Positions 36,701-44,200 of a DNA stretch of 64,000 nt are shown one piece after another. The notes under the pieces are model-generated. The model was not told the DNA's origin and did no database searches. It was given only the letters and a program-made list of their open reading frames with translations. Position numbers and translations under genes: made by a program. The stretch's first letter is position 1, and each line of letters starts with the position of its first letter. The DNA is from Mucilaginibacter aquatilis. Lineage in GTDB: Bacteria > Bacteroidota > Bacteroidia > Sphingobacteriales > Sphingobacteriaceae. The stretch covers positions 186,001-250,000 of the forward strand of contig NZ_WQLA01000008.1 in the NCBI RefSeq assembly GCF_009755275.1, given 5' to 3'.

Positions 36701-36856
36701 CAGCAAGGGCACAATAAAAACGAGGCTTACCCGGAGAAACCTTACACCGTTAAACCACATATACCACGAGGAACCTTAAAGCGGTATGCGTTACTGGGCG
36801 GTATTACCCTAGCTGTTGCTGCTACCGTAACTGCAATTATAAAGCTTAGAAAATAG
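33788..36856 (+). CDS. FAD-linked D-2-hydroxyacid dehydrogenase fused to Fe-S/CCG module (YdiJ-type)
   Basis: A 1022-residue fusion. The N-terminal half is a GlcD-like FAD enzyme: FAD-binding PVLSRGGGTSLAGQCCN and MLGNNSCGTHS, and metal/substrate residues in LYGHFGDGCMHTRINFD and SGEHGDGQSRAD. A ferredoxin-like part has CVGVGECRKHEGGTMCPSF and CLACKGCKSDCPV, suggesting two Fe-S sites. The C-terminal GlcF-like CCG region contains ILCCGRPLYDFG and TGCCGMAG. Length and layout match E. coli YdiJ (1018 residues), linked to D-2-hydroxyglutarate oxidation. A final hydrophobic helix (last 27 residues, ending IIKLRK) probably tethers it to the membrane. Electrons likely go to quinone. Confidence 0.88.
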   Translation: MKVEDVQAHVAKIDVNMLEIELRAVVSGEVRFDNGSRATYSTDGSNYRQIPIGVVLPKTREDIINTVAICNKYKAPVLSRGGGTSLAGQCCNIAVVMDMTKYFNSILSVDKEKMEAKVESGIVLDELRKVTEKEGITFGPDPATHNHCALGGMLGNNSCGTHSIMAQNAGRGSRTSDNTERLTVLTYDGLVLDVGPTTEEELEQIISEGGRKGDIYKRLKGIRDKYADLIRARFPNIPRRVSGYNIDELLPENGFNVARALVGTEGTCVTILDATLNLIPRPKYRALLVLGYPTIYEAGKHSSHIREMKPIAIEAIDDKLIIFMHKKGLRVDDLTLLPPGKGWLLVEFDGHSQQEADNKAVEVMKRLEAEGDCPQMQLFYDLGQAQKIWEIRKAGLGATAFVPGMADTWEGWEDAAVHPDHVGPYLEDFYKLMDKYQYDGALYGHFGDGCMHTRINFDFSSEEGLEKYRNFTVEATELVLKYGGSLSGEHGDGQSRADLLEMMFGEELMQAFREFKEIWDPEWKMNPGKVIDPYGQTSNLRLGPDYNPPKLKTHFSFPEDGGSFAHATIRCVGVGECRKHEGGTMCPSFMATREEQHSTRGRSRLLFEMLEGDVITKGWKSEEVKEALDLCLACKGCKSDCPVNVDMATYKAEFLSHYYEGKMRPRSAYAFGWIYWWTRLASLAPEVANFFTSNPFTAKIAKKMAGVTQKRDIPQFAKFNFRDWFYKQPRKNINKTQVILWADTFNNYFKPDTLVAAKDVLEAAGFKVIVPKQILCCGRPLYDFGMLDTAKRLLKDILSSLKEEIKQGIPIVGLEPSCVAVFRDEMTSLLPDRDDAKRLRNQVFTISEFLVKYAPDFKVPQLNKKAIVHTHCHHKAIMKTEADSKTLDKTGLDYEHLKTGCCGMAGYFGYEEGAHYDVGLAVGEQVLLPSVREAAKETLVITDGFSCREQIEQGTDREALHTAQVLQMALKQQGHNKNEAYPEKPYTVKPHIPRGTLKRYALLGGITLAVAATVTAIIKLRK

Positions 36857-36863
36857 CACTCGA

Positions 36864-36900
36864 AAATAAGGCTGAACAATGCATTTGTTCAGCCTTATTT
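36864..36900. terminator. Bidirectional terminator
   Basis: AAATAAGGCTGAACAA and TTGTTCAGCCTTATTT are perfect inverted arms with a 6-base loop, lying between convergent genes. Confidence 0.85.
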
Positions 36901-36902
36901 TA

Positions 36903-37598
36903 TTACAATACGTCTTTGAGGACGTTCCAAACATTATCTGCAACAATCTTAGCACCATCGGGGTTAGGGTGAATGCCATCATCCTGATTAAGTTTTGCTA
37001 TTCCACCTACGTCTTCCAGTAAAAAAGGGATCAAGATCATCTTGTTCTTCTCGGCCAATTTGGTAAATACAGCCTTAAATCTGTTAGCATAATCGGCCCC
37101 CATACTTGGCGGAACTTGCATGCCTGCCATTACCAACTTAGCTTCGGGGTATTTCGCCTTCACCTTATCAATAATAAATTGCAGGTTACGGGTTGTTTCG
37201 CTTACCGGCATGCCACGCAAACCATCATTGGCACCTAATTCAAGTACAAAAACATCTATCTTTTGCTTTAAAACCCAATCAATTCTGGTTCGTCCGCCCG
37301 CGCTTGTTTCACCGCTATTACCTGCATTGATGACCGTATAAGGCAACTTTTCACTGTTTATCTTTTGCTGAATAAGGCTTGGATATGAATCCGTAGCCGG
37401 ATCATCCAACCCGTAGCCAGCAGTTAAGCTGTCGCCAAAAAACAATACTGTTTTAGTGGGTTTGCTCTTCGCGCTATCATTCATACTGTCTGCAGTGGCT
37501 GTGGTATCAGCCTGTTTAGTGCTAGTGCCGCTTTCACAGGCTGTGAAGCTTAAAAGGCTTAAAGAAGTTAGTAAGGCAACAAACGTTTGCTTGCTCAT
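36903..37598 (-). CDS. tesA: SGNH-family esterase/lysophospholipase (TesA-like), predicted lipoprotein
   Basis: A 231-residue hydrolase. The signal sequence ends in a lipobox-like SFTAC (Cys21), so it is probably lipid-anchored, unlike soluble E. coli TesA. The four SGNH blocks are FFGDSLTAGYGL (Ser), NAGNSGETSAGG (Gly), LELGANDGLRG (Asn) and DGIHPNPDG (Asp/His). It should hydrolyse acyl esters or thioesters in the periplasm. The gene lies 13 bases downstream of the FtsX-type permease and is co-directional with it and its ATPase, reproducing the tesA-ybbA-ybbP association of Proteobacteria. That context supports the TesA call over a generic esterase. Confidence 0.88.
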   Translation of the reverse strand: MSKQTFVALLTSLSLLSFTACESGTSTKQADTTATADSMNDSAKSKPTKTVLFFGDSLTAGYGLDDPATDSYPSLIQQKINSEKLPYTVINAGNSGETSAGGRTRIDWVLKQKIDVFVLELGANDGLRGMPVSETTRNLQFIIDKVKAKYPEAKLVMAGMQVPPSMGADYANRFKAVFTKLAEKNKMILIPFLLEDVGGIAKLNQDDGIHPNPDGAKIVADNVWNVLKDVL

Positions 37599-37611
37599 AG
37601 ATAAATATTAT

Positions 37612-40179
37612 TTATGTCTCAGATCGTAATATTTCAAGCGGAGGGCGGTTAAGCACTCCCCTGCTGTTTAACAATCCAATAACAATTGTAAGGCCAATAG
37701 TTAACGCAAGTAAAATTGCAGCAGGCATCAGGCTTATATTAAACGGCACCTCAAAGGTATATTTAGCCAGCAGCCATCCACCTGCTATAGCCAGCAAAAT
37801 TCCGGTTAAAGCCGATAAGGCCCCCAGGAAAAAATACTCTAATGCCGATATCCATAAAATTTGTGTGCGGCTGCCGCCTAAAGTTCTCAGCAATACACTT
37901 TCCTTTATACGTTGATACTTACTTATCCGTACAGATGCAATTAGCACTATCACACCGGTTGCTATACTGAAACCGCTCATAAAACGTATAACATATCCAA
38001 TTTTATCCAATATTTCATCCAGCACTGTTAATACCAGGCCTAAATCAACAATTGATATGTTTGGATATTCTTTTACTACCGCGCCTTGATATTTTGCTGA
38101 TACCTGAGCAGAGGGCACATGTGTAAGCAACACATGAAATTGCGGCGCCTGTTCCAACACACCGGTTGGGAAAACAACCTGGAAATTGGTTTGCACCTTA
38201 TTCCAGTTTACCTTGCGCAGGTTAGCTACATAAGTATTTACTAAAGAACCTTGAACGTTGAAGGTAATTTTGTCATTCAGCTTCAAATCAAGGCGGTTAG
38301 CCATACGTTCATCTACTGAAACCGGAATATCACCTTTTTCCGGAGCTTCACCAGTCCATTTTCCAGACGCTATCTTCTCTGATGATATCAGTTGATTACG
38401 GTAAGTTACGCGGTACTCATAACCGAAGGCGCGCCTCTTATCATCGTAAGTGCTATCCTTTGGTAAACTACCGGCTGTTTTGCCGTTTATGTTATCAATA
38501 CGTATGGTAACAATGGGCACCTGTTGTATAACAGGCAGCTTATACTTCTTAGTAATATCCAGCACCCCTTTTTCCTGTGGGGTTTGTATATCAAAAAGTA
38601 CCATATTGGGCTGGTTACCGCTGGCAGATAGTGTTACCTGCTTAATTAAAAGGCTCTGAACAAATATTAGCAGGCAAATAAACGCCGTACTTAAACCAAT
38701 TGATACCATTAATATTACGGTTTGATTGTTTGGCCTGTATAAGTTAGCAAAACCCTGCCGCACCAGGTAACTCCACGACGCCTTTACAATAAGCCGTATT
38801 ACGCGCATGAGTAATACCGCCATTAAAGCCAATATTAAAAACGAAACTACAACTGCTACGGTAAAGGCGGCACTTCCCTGCCAGTTGCCCAATTGCAGAT
38901 AGCTAAACACCGCTACAAAGGCTAAAACTAAAATATAAACAACCCACCGTAACGGATCAATCTTAGAAACTGACGATTCAAAAGCAGACCTTAACGTATT
39001 TAGCGGCGATATTTTACGTATGCTTACCAAAGGCAGCAGTGCAAACAGTATTGATATAATTACACCTAATACTACGCCCTGGGTTAACGCCGGCCAGGAT
39101 ACCGACACTGATATATCAAAAGGAATAAAGTCCTTTAACACCATTGGCAATAAATGCTGTACAAGCGTACCTAGTGCAGCACCTATAATTGAACCAATTA
39201 AGCCCAGGCAGGCAATTTGAATAAGAAATATTAGGAATGCCTCAGATGCCTTGACCCCTAAGCAACGCAACACCGCTATGGACGCCACTTTTTCGCGTAT
39301 ATAAATTTGTGTAGCGCTTGCTACCCCTATGCAACCAAGTAACAGGGCAATAAAACCAACTAATGAAAGAAATTTATTCAGGTCACTAAATACACGCCCT
39401 GTATTTTCTTTCCGGGTTTGTATGGTTTCATAGCGCAGGTTAGCTTTATCAAGCTTTTGCTTATCAAGTTTTTCGGCAAGTGCGTCAACATTAGTGGTAT
39501 CATTAAACTTGTAATAAAAGCTATAGCCTATGCGGCTGCCTTTATCAACAAGTCCGGTTTCATCAAGGTACTGTAGCGGTATATATACAACAGGTGCCAC
39601 ACCTGCAGCAAGTCCGCTTTGACCGGGAGCCTGTTTTAAAACTCCTTTAATAGCAAATGCTGTCTTCCCTATCTTTAACGAGTCGTTCAAACTTGCTTTG
39701 TATTGCTCCATTAAAGAAGCATCAACCAGCGCGTATCTGCCTGTTCTGAACTCTTTTGATGCTGATTCAGGTGTTGCATCAATCGTACCATAGAAGGGAA
39801 AATCTCCCTGTAAAGCACGTATTTGTACCAACCTTGTTGCGTTACTCTTCACAAAGTAAACCATTGATGCAAAGTTGCGCTCTTGTGATCGCTCACTACC
39901 TAAAGTATCAAGCAGTTTTTGTATACCCTTTTCGGGAGCTTTGTTACCCGATATCACCAAGTCTGCTCCTAACAGGGTAGCCGCCTGCTTGTCAATATCT
40001 GCACGCAAATTGTAGCCAAAAGAATAAATGGCAACTAAAGCTGCTATACCTAAAGTGATTGATGATATAAAGAGAAGAAGTCGTGAGCGATTGCGCCTGC
40101 TATCGCGCCAGGCCATGGTAAACAGCCATTTAAAGTTAACCGTACGCCTCAAATCAACATCATTACTATGCTTGCTCAT
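37612..40179 (-). CDS. FtsX-family ABC transporter permease (YbbP-like)
   Basis: An 855-residue permease with an N-terminal membrane helix (RNRSRLLLFISSITLGIAAL), a large periplasmic region, three helices of the first FtsX domain (about 270-400), a middle pair of hydrophobic segments, a second periplasmic domain, and a last FtsX domain near the C-terminus ending LLNSRGVLNRPPLEILR. The two-FtsX layout and length match E. coli YbbP. It overlaps the ATPase gene by four bases (ATGA). With the ATPase and the TesA-like lipoprotein it probably forms a mechanotransmission-type ABC system that extracts or delivers hydrophobic substrates; the cargo is unknown. Confidence 0.9.
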   Translation of the reverse strand: MSKHSNDVDLRRTVNFKWLFTMAWRDSRRNRSRLLLFISSITLGIAALVAIYSFGYNLRADIDKQAATLLGADLVISGNKAPEKGIQKLLDTLGSERSQERNFASMVYFVKSNATRLVQIRALQGDFPFYGTIDATPESASKEFRTGRYALVDASLMEQYKASLNDSLKIGKTAFAIKGVLKQAPGQSGLAAGVAPVVYIPLQYLDETGLVDKGSRIGYSFYYKFNDTTNVDALAEKLDKQKLDKANLRYETIQTRKENTGRVFSDLNKFLSLVGFIALLLGCIGVASATQIYIREKVASIAVLRCLGVKASEAFLIFLIQIACLGLIGSIIGAALGTLVQHLLPMVLKDFIPFDISVSVSWPALTQGVVLGVIISILFALLPLVSIRKISPLNTLRSAFESSVSKIDPLRWVVYILVLAFVAVFSYLQLGNWQGSAAFTVAVVVSFLILALMAVLLMRVIRLIVKASWSYLVRQGFANLYRPNNQTVILMVSIGLSTAFICLLIFVQSLLIKQVTLSASGNQPNMVLFDIQTPQEKGVLDITKKYKLPVIQQVPIVTIRIDNINGKTAGSLPKDSTYDDKRRAFGYEYRVTYRNQLISSEKIASGKWTGEAPEKGDIPVSVDERMANRLDLKLNDKITFNVQGSLVNTYVANLRKVNWNKVQTNFQVVFPTGVLEQAPQFHVLLTHVPSAQVSAKYQGAVVKEYPNISIVDLGLVLTVLDEILDKIGYVIRFMSGFSIATGVIVLIASVRISKYQRIKESVLLRTLGGSRTQILWISALEYFFLGALSALTGILLAIAGGWLLAKYTFEVPFNISLMPAAILLALTIGLTIVIGLLNSRGVLNRPPLEILRSET

Positions 40180-40868
40180 TGTAGGTTGTTGGTTTTATCG
40201 TCAGCAACTAATTTGCCTCCCTTAATACGTAATATGCGTTGCGTTTTACCGGCAAGCTCCAAATCATGTGTAACTACAACAAGTGTTGTACCTGCATCAC
40301 GGTTAAGGTCAAAGAGTAATCTTTCTACCTTTTCGCCAGTTTCAGTATCAAGGTTACCGGTAGGTTCATCGGCAAATAGTATTTTAGGCTGATTGGAAAA
40401 AGCGCGCGCAATTGAAACGCGCTGCTGCTCCCCGCCTGATAATTGCGTTGGATAATGGTGGCTACGGCCCGATAATCCAACCTTATCCAGCAAGTCCATT
40501 GCGCGTGCTTTAATATTGCGCTCGCCGCGTAACTCCAAAGGCACCATCACATTCTCTAAAGCCGTTAGTGTAGGCAATAACTGAAAGTTTTGGAATATAA
40601 AGCCTACAAATTGATTACGCACCTGCGCACGTTTGTCTTCATTTAAATTATTTAAGTTGATACCGTTAAGTACAACACTCCCGGCACTTGAGCGGTCGAG
40701 ACCCGCACAGAGGCCTAACAATGTTGTCTTTCCGCTGCCCGAGGGCCCTACTATGGCATTACTTGAGCCGGTTTCAATTGAAAAATTTATATCATCGAGT
40801 ACGGTAAGGGTTTTACCGGCGCTGCCGTAACTTTTAGTTAGGTTGGTTATATCAAGAATGGTTTCCAC
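40176..40868 (-). CDS. LolD/YbbA-type ABC transporter ATP-binding protein
   Basis: A 230-residue ATPase with Walker A GPSGSGKTTLLGLCAG, Q-loop FIFQNFQLLPTLTALENV, ABC signature LSGGEQQRVSIARAFS, Walker B KILFADEPTGNLD and the H-loop VVTHDLELAG. It belongs to the MacB/LolD/YbbA group that powers FtsX-type permeases. Its stop codon overlaps the permease start, so they are translationally coupled. Neighbouring TesA-like and YbbP-like genes make YbbA the best functional match. It would be peripheral on the cytoplasmic face of the inner membrane. Confidence 0.93.
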   Translation of the reverse strand: METILDITNLTKSYGSAGKTLTVLDDINFSIETGSSNAIVGPSGSGKTTLLGLCAGLDRSSAGSVVLNGINLNNLNEDKRAQVRNQFVGFIFQNFQLLPTLTALENVMVPLELRGERNIKARAMDLLDKVGLSGRSHHYPTQLSGGEQQRVSIARAFSNQPKILFADEPTGNLDTETGEKVERLLFDLNRDAGTTLVVVTHDLELAGKTQRILRIKGGKLVADDKTNNLQ

Positions 40869-40988
40869 TTATAGATTGTATTTTGAATTTAGATAGCCGT
40901 AAAGCGCACAAGTTACAACGCTTAAGCAGCGATATTGCTTCGTGACATTTTAAATACATTTGAGTTAGCCGGCAGGTGCAGGTGTAAA

Positions 40989-41028
40989 ACAAAAGGGCGG
41001 TGTCTTTTTAAAGATACCGCCCTTTTGT
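40989..41028 (-). terminator. Terminator of the xylose operon
   Basis: ACAAAAGGGCGGT and ACCGCCCTTTTGT arms with a TCTTT/AAAGA extension form a long stem. It lies just after the symporter gene, the last gene of the xylBAT unit on the minus strand. Confidence 0.85.
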
Positions 41029-41044
41029 AGTTGTTATAATTTTA

Positions 41045-42715
41045 CTACCAAAGTAAAGAGTATAGCGCTACCAGGATGCCTACAATAAGCAATGAACCTA
41101 TAGCAAATGATTTTGATGTTTTAAACATTGAAGTATCAACGTCAAGGCCATTCGTTTTAACACCTCTTGATGTTTCAATAGTACTAATAATCCACATACC
41201 AATAATACAAATGATAAATACGAAGCCCATACGGTCAAGGAATGGAATTTCATATCTACCGCTGTCTTTACCAACTACTGCAAAACCACTTGAGTACAGG
41301 AATGATAAGTCAACATATTTTGGAAGGAACTTAAATATTACTGAGAATATGAAGCCACCAATTGTTGCAAACAAAGCTGCATTTGATGTGGCTTTTTTCC
41401 AGAAGAAGCCCAAAATAAACATGGCGAAAATACCCGGAGATACGAAGCCTGTATATTCCTGAATAAAGGTGAAACCGCCTTTTTTATCAATACCTAAAAA
41501 TGGAGAGATTACCACACCTAATATCATAGCTACTACAACGGTTATTTTACCCACCGATACCAGTTTATAGTCAGGAGTTTCGGGTTTTAACTTTTTAAAG
41601 ATGTCTAAGGTAAAGATAGTAGCAATACTGTTAGCCTTACCAGCTAAAGATGCCACAACCGCAGCTGTTAACGCTGCAAATGAAAGCCCTTTAAAGCCCG
41701 CAGGAAGCAGATTTAATAAAATTGGATAAGCGTTATCAGCGTTCTCCTTTAAACTGCCTTGTGCGCCGGCATCAAACACTTGATCTTTATACAACACGTA
41801 AGCTGCAATACCTGGCAATACCACAATTAAAGGCATCATTAATTTCAAAAATGCCGCAAATAAAATACCGTTACGGGCAGTTTTAAGGTTTGCACCTAAA
41901 GCGCGCTGCGTAATGTATTGGTTACAGCCCCAGTAGTTTAAGTTTACTATCCACATACCACCCAACAACACGGTTAAGCCAGGTAAATCAATAAAGCTCG
42001 GGTTGTCTTTCTTCAATATCATGTGGAAGTGATCGTTCGCTTTTTCGCTCATGATCTTCAACCCATTCAATACACCTGTTGAACCACTGTGCTCGGCTAC
42101 AAGACTAACTGCTATATAGGTAGTTACTAAACCACCCATTATTAAGAAGAATACCTGAATAACATCGGTAAAACCAATTACCTTCATACCACCCAAGGTA
42201 ATGATAACGGCAAAGAACGCTAAGCCAATTAAACAAACCGTGAAGTTTATGCCAGAGATACCGTTAACGGCAATTGCACCCAGATATAAAATTGAGGTAA
42301 GGTTAACTATAACGTATAACAACAACCAAAACACCGCCATAATCATAGCTACGGTGCTATTATAACGTTGGTGCAGGAATTGCGGCATGGTAAAAATCTT
42401 ATTCCGTAAGTAAACCGGAATAAAGAATATGGCTACAATTACAAGGGTAATAGCGGCCATCCATTCATACGCAGATACGGCCAAACCCATGGTGAAGCCG
42501 TTACCGCTCATAGCTACGAACTGCTCGGCTGAGATGTTAGAAGCAATTAAAGATGAACCTATAGCCCACCAGGTTAACGAGCCTTCGGCTAAGAAATAAT
42601 CTTTTGAGGTAGCGTCGGCGTTGCGTTTACGACGATACACCCATAAGCCATAAGCGGCCACAATAACAAAGTAGACTGCGAATACGATCCAATCTCCTGC
42701 GATTAACTCTTTCAT
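41045..42715 (-). CDS. Sodium/sugar symporter (SSS family), probable xylose uptake
   Basis: A 556-residue sodium:solute symporter with about 14 hydrophobic segments. The N-terminal DYFLAEGSLTWWAIGSSLIASNISAEQFVAMSGNGF is the classical SGLT/SSS region with Na+ site residues, followed by IPVYLRNKIFTMPQFLHQRYN and the central GGMKVIGFTDVIQ. It resembles bacterial SGLT-type sugar carriers. It lies 48 bases downstream of xylose isomerase and is followed by a terminator, so it is the third gene of the operon; xylose is the likely substrate by context. Confidence 0.9.
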   Translation of the reverse strand: MKELIAGDWIVFAVYFVIVAAYGLWVYRRKRNADATSKDYFLAEGSLTWWAIGSSLIASNISAEQFVAMSGNGFTMGLAVSAYEWMAAITLVIVAIFFIPVYLRNKIFTMPQFLHQRYNSTVAMIMAVFWLLLYVIVNLTSILYLGAIAVNGISGINFTVCLIGLAFFAVIITLGGMKVIGFTDVIQVFFLIMGGLVTTYIAVSLVAEHSGSTGVLNGLKIMSEKANDHFHMILKKDNPSFIDLPGLTVLLGGMWIVNLNYWGCNQYITQRALGANLKTARNGILFAAFLKLMMPLIVVLPGIAAYVLYKDQVFDAGAQGSLKENADNAYPILLNLLPAGFKGLSFAALTAAVVASLAGKANSIATIFTLDIFKKLKPETPDYKLVSVGKITVVVAMILGVVISPFLGIDKKGGFTFIQEYTGFVSPGIFAMFILGFFWKKATSNAALFATIGGFIFSVIFKFLPKYVDLSFLYSSGFAVVGKDSGRYEIPFLDRMGFVFIICIIGMWIISTIETSRGVKTNGLDVDTSMFKTSKSFAIGSLLIVGILVALYSLLW

Positions 42716-42763
42716 TTTTTAATGTATACTTGGATTTTTGGTTTTAACTGGCAACAAGTATAC

Positions 42764-44092
42764 TTAAATAAACCTGTTAATCAAATTTTCGAGGTACTCC
42801 TGTTTTCCACTAATTAGGGCTGGTTCACCGTTATCGATTGCATAAGCTCTGAGATCTTCCAGAGTAAGTTTACCTTCTTCAAATTCCTTTCCTTTTCCGT
42901 CGTCAAACGATGAATAGCGCTCGCTACGCACCTTTTTGTAATCAGATTTTTGCAAAATATTGTCGGCAATAATCAACGCGCGGGCAAAAATATCTACTCC
43001 GCCTATGTGTGCATAAAACAAATCGGCAGCATCAGTTGAGTTACGACGTATTTTTGCGTCAAAGTTTATACCGCCCCCCTGTAAACCGCCGGCCTGCAAC
43101 AACACCAGCATATACTCGGTAACTTCAGTAATATCGTTGGGGAACTGATCGGTATCCCAGCCGTTCTGATAATCGCCGCGGTTAGCATCTAATGAGCCTA
43201 ATAAACCTGCATCAGCAGCTACCTGCATTTCGTGGGCAAATGTGTGCCCGGCCAAAGTAGCGTGATTAACTTCCAGGTTCAGTTTAAAATCGTTAAGCAG
43301 GTCGTATTTCTGCAAAAAACCAATTACAGTTGCTGCATCATAATCATACTGATGCTTGCTTGGTTCACATGGTTTCGGTTCGATGAAGAAAGTACCCTTA
43401 AACCCTTGTTTGCGGGCGTAATCTTTCGATGCGTGTAAAAACTTAGCCAAGTGTTCCTGCTCGCGTTTCATATCGGTGTTTAACAGGCTCATGTAGCCTT
43501 CTCGTCCACCCCAAAACACATAGTTCTCGCCACCTAAGGCAATGGTGGCATCTAAGGCTGCTTTTACCTGTGCTGCACCATGCGCCAATACATGAAAATC
43601 AGGATTGGTTGACGCGCCGTTCATGTAACGTTTGTGTGAAAACAGGTTAGAAGTGCCCCAAAGTAATTTTATTCCGCTGGCAGCTTGCTTCTCCTTAGCG
43701 TAATCAACCAATACCTGTAAACGGCGGTCGTTTTCGTTAATGTCGTTACCGTAGTCAACCATGTCAACATCATGAAAACAATAGTATGGTAAGCCCAACT
43801 TGGTAAAAAACTCAAATGCGGCATCCATTTTATCTTTAGCACGTTCAACAGCGTCGGCTTTTTCATCCCAAGCAAAGTTGTGGGTAGCACCACCAAATGG
43901 ATCGCTTCCGTTACCATTAAAAGAATGCCAGTATGCTACGGCAAACTTTAGATGTTCTTTTAAGGTTTTTCCCGCAACCACCCGGTTTTCGTCATACCAG
44001 CGGTAGGCTAAAGGGTTATCACTTTCAGGGCCCTCAAATTTAATTTGCTCTATGCCTTTGAAATACTCTCTGTTTCCTGTTACTATGTTCAT
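42764..44092 (-). CDS. xylA: Xylose isomerase
   Basis: A 442-residue class II xylose isomerase. Conserved features include FAVAYWHSFNGNGSDPFGG, the active-site histidine in YYCFHDVDMVDYG, LWGTSNLFSHKRYMNGASTN, NYVFWGGREGYMSL, metal-binding FFIEPKPCEPSKHQYDYD, LNLEVNHATLAGHTF and SLDANRGDYQNGWDTDQFP. It converts D-xylose to D-xylulose using divalent metals. It is preceded by 108 bases after xylB that include TTTAATCGATTGTG, a weaker copy of the pentose palindrome, so it might also have its own regulated promoter. Confidence 0.97.
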   Translation of the reverse strand: MNIVTGNREYFKGIEQIKFEGPESDNPLAYRWYDENRVVAGKTLKEHLKFAVAYWHSFNGNGSDPFGGATHNFAWDEKADAVERAKDKMDAAFEFFTKLGLPYYCFHDVDMVDYGNDINENDRRLQVLVDYAKEKQAASGIKLLWGTSNLFSHKRYMNGASTNPDFHVLAHGAAQVKAALDATIALGGENYVFWGGREGYMSLLNTDMKREQEHLAKFLHASKDYARKQGFKGTFFIEPKPCEPSKHQYDYDAATVIGFLQKYDLLNDFKLNLEVNHATLAGHTFAHEMQVAADAGLLGSLDANRGDYQNGWDTDQFPNDITEVTEYMLVLLQAGGLQGGGINFDAKIRRNSTDAADLFYAHIGGVDIFARALIIADNILQKSDYKKVRSERYSSFDDGKGKEFEEGKLTLEDLRAYAIDNGEPALISGKQEYLENLINRFI

Positions 44093-44138
44093 AAATTATT
44101 TAATTGCGGATATCAAAATTTCGACTCCGGATCTATTT

Positions 44139-44148
44139 AATCGATTGT
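44139..44148. promoter_or_regulatory. Weak operator copy upstream of xylA
   Basis: AATCGATTGT shares the CpG-centred core with the sites at 4841 and 45777, but the left end is TTAATC instead of GCAATC. It sits about 47 bases upstream of the xylA start. No -7 box was found beside it. Confidence 0.3.
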
Positions 44149-44200
44149 GTTATCTTGTATTCTAATTCTATAATTCCAGCCGTTACTTTACAATCGCTTC

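Noticed and set aside
42831..42842. TATCGATTGCA, a near match to the pentose operator
   Set aside because: It lies inside the xylA coding region, encoding conserved C-terminal residues, and the palindrome is broken.
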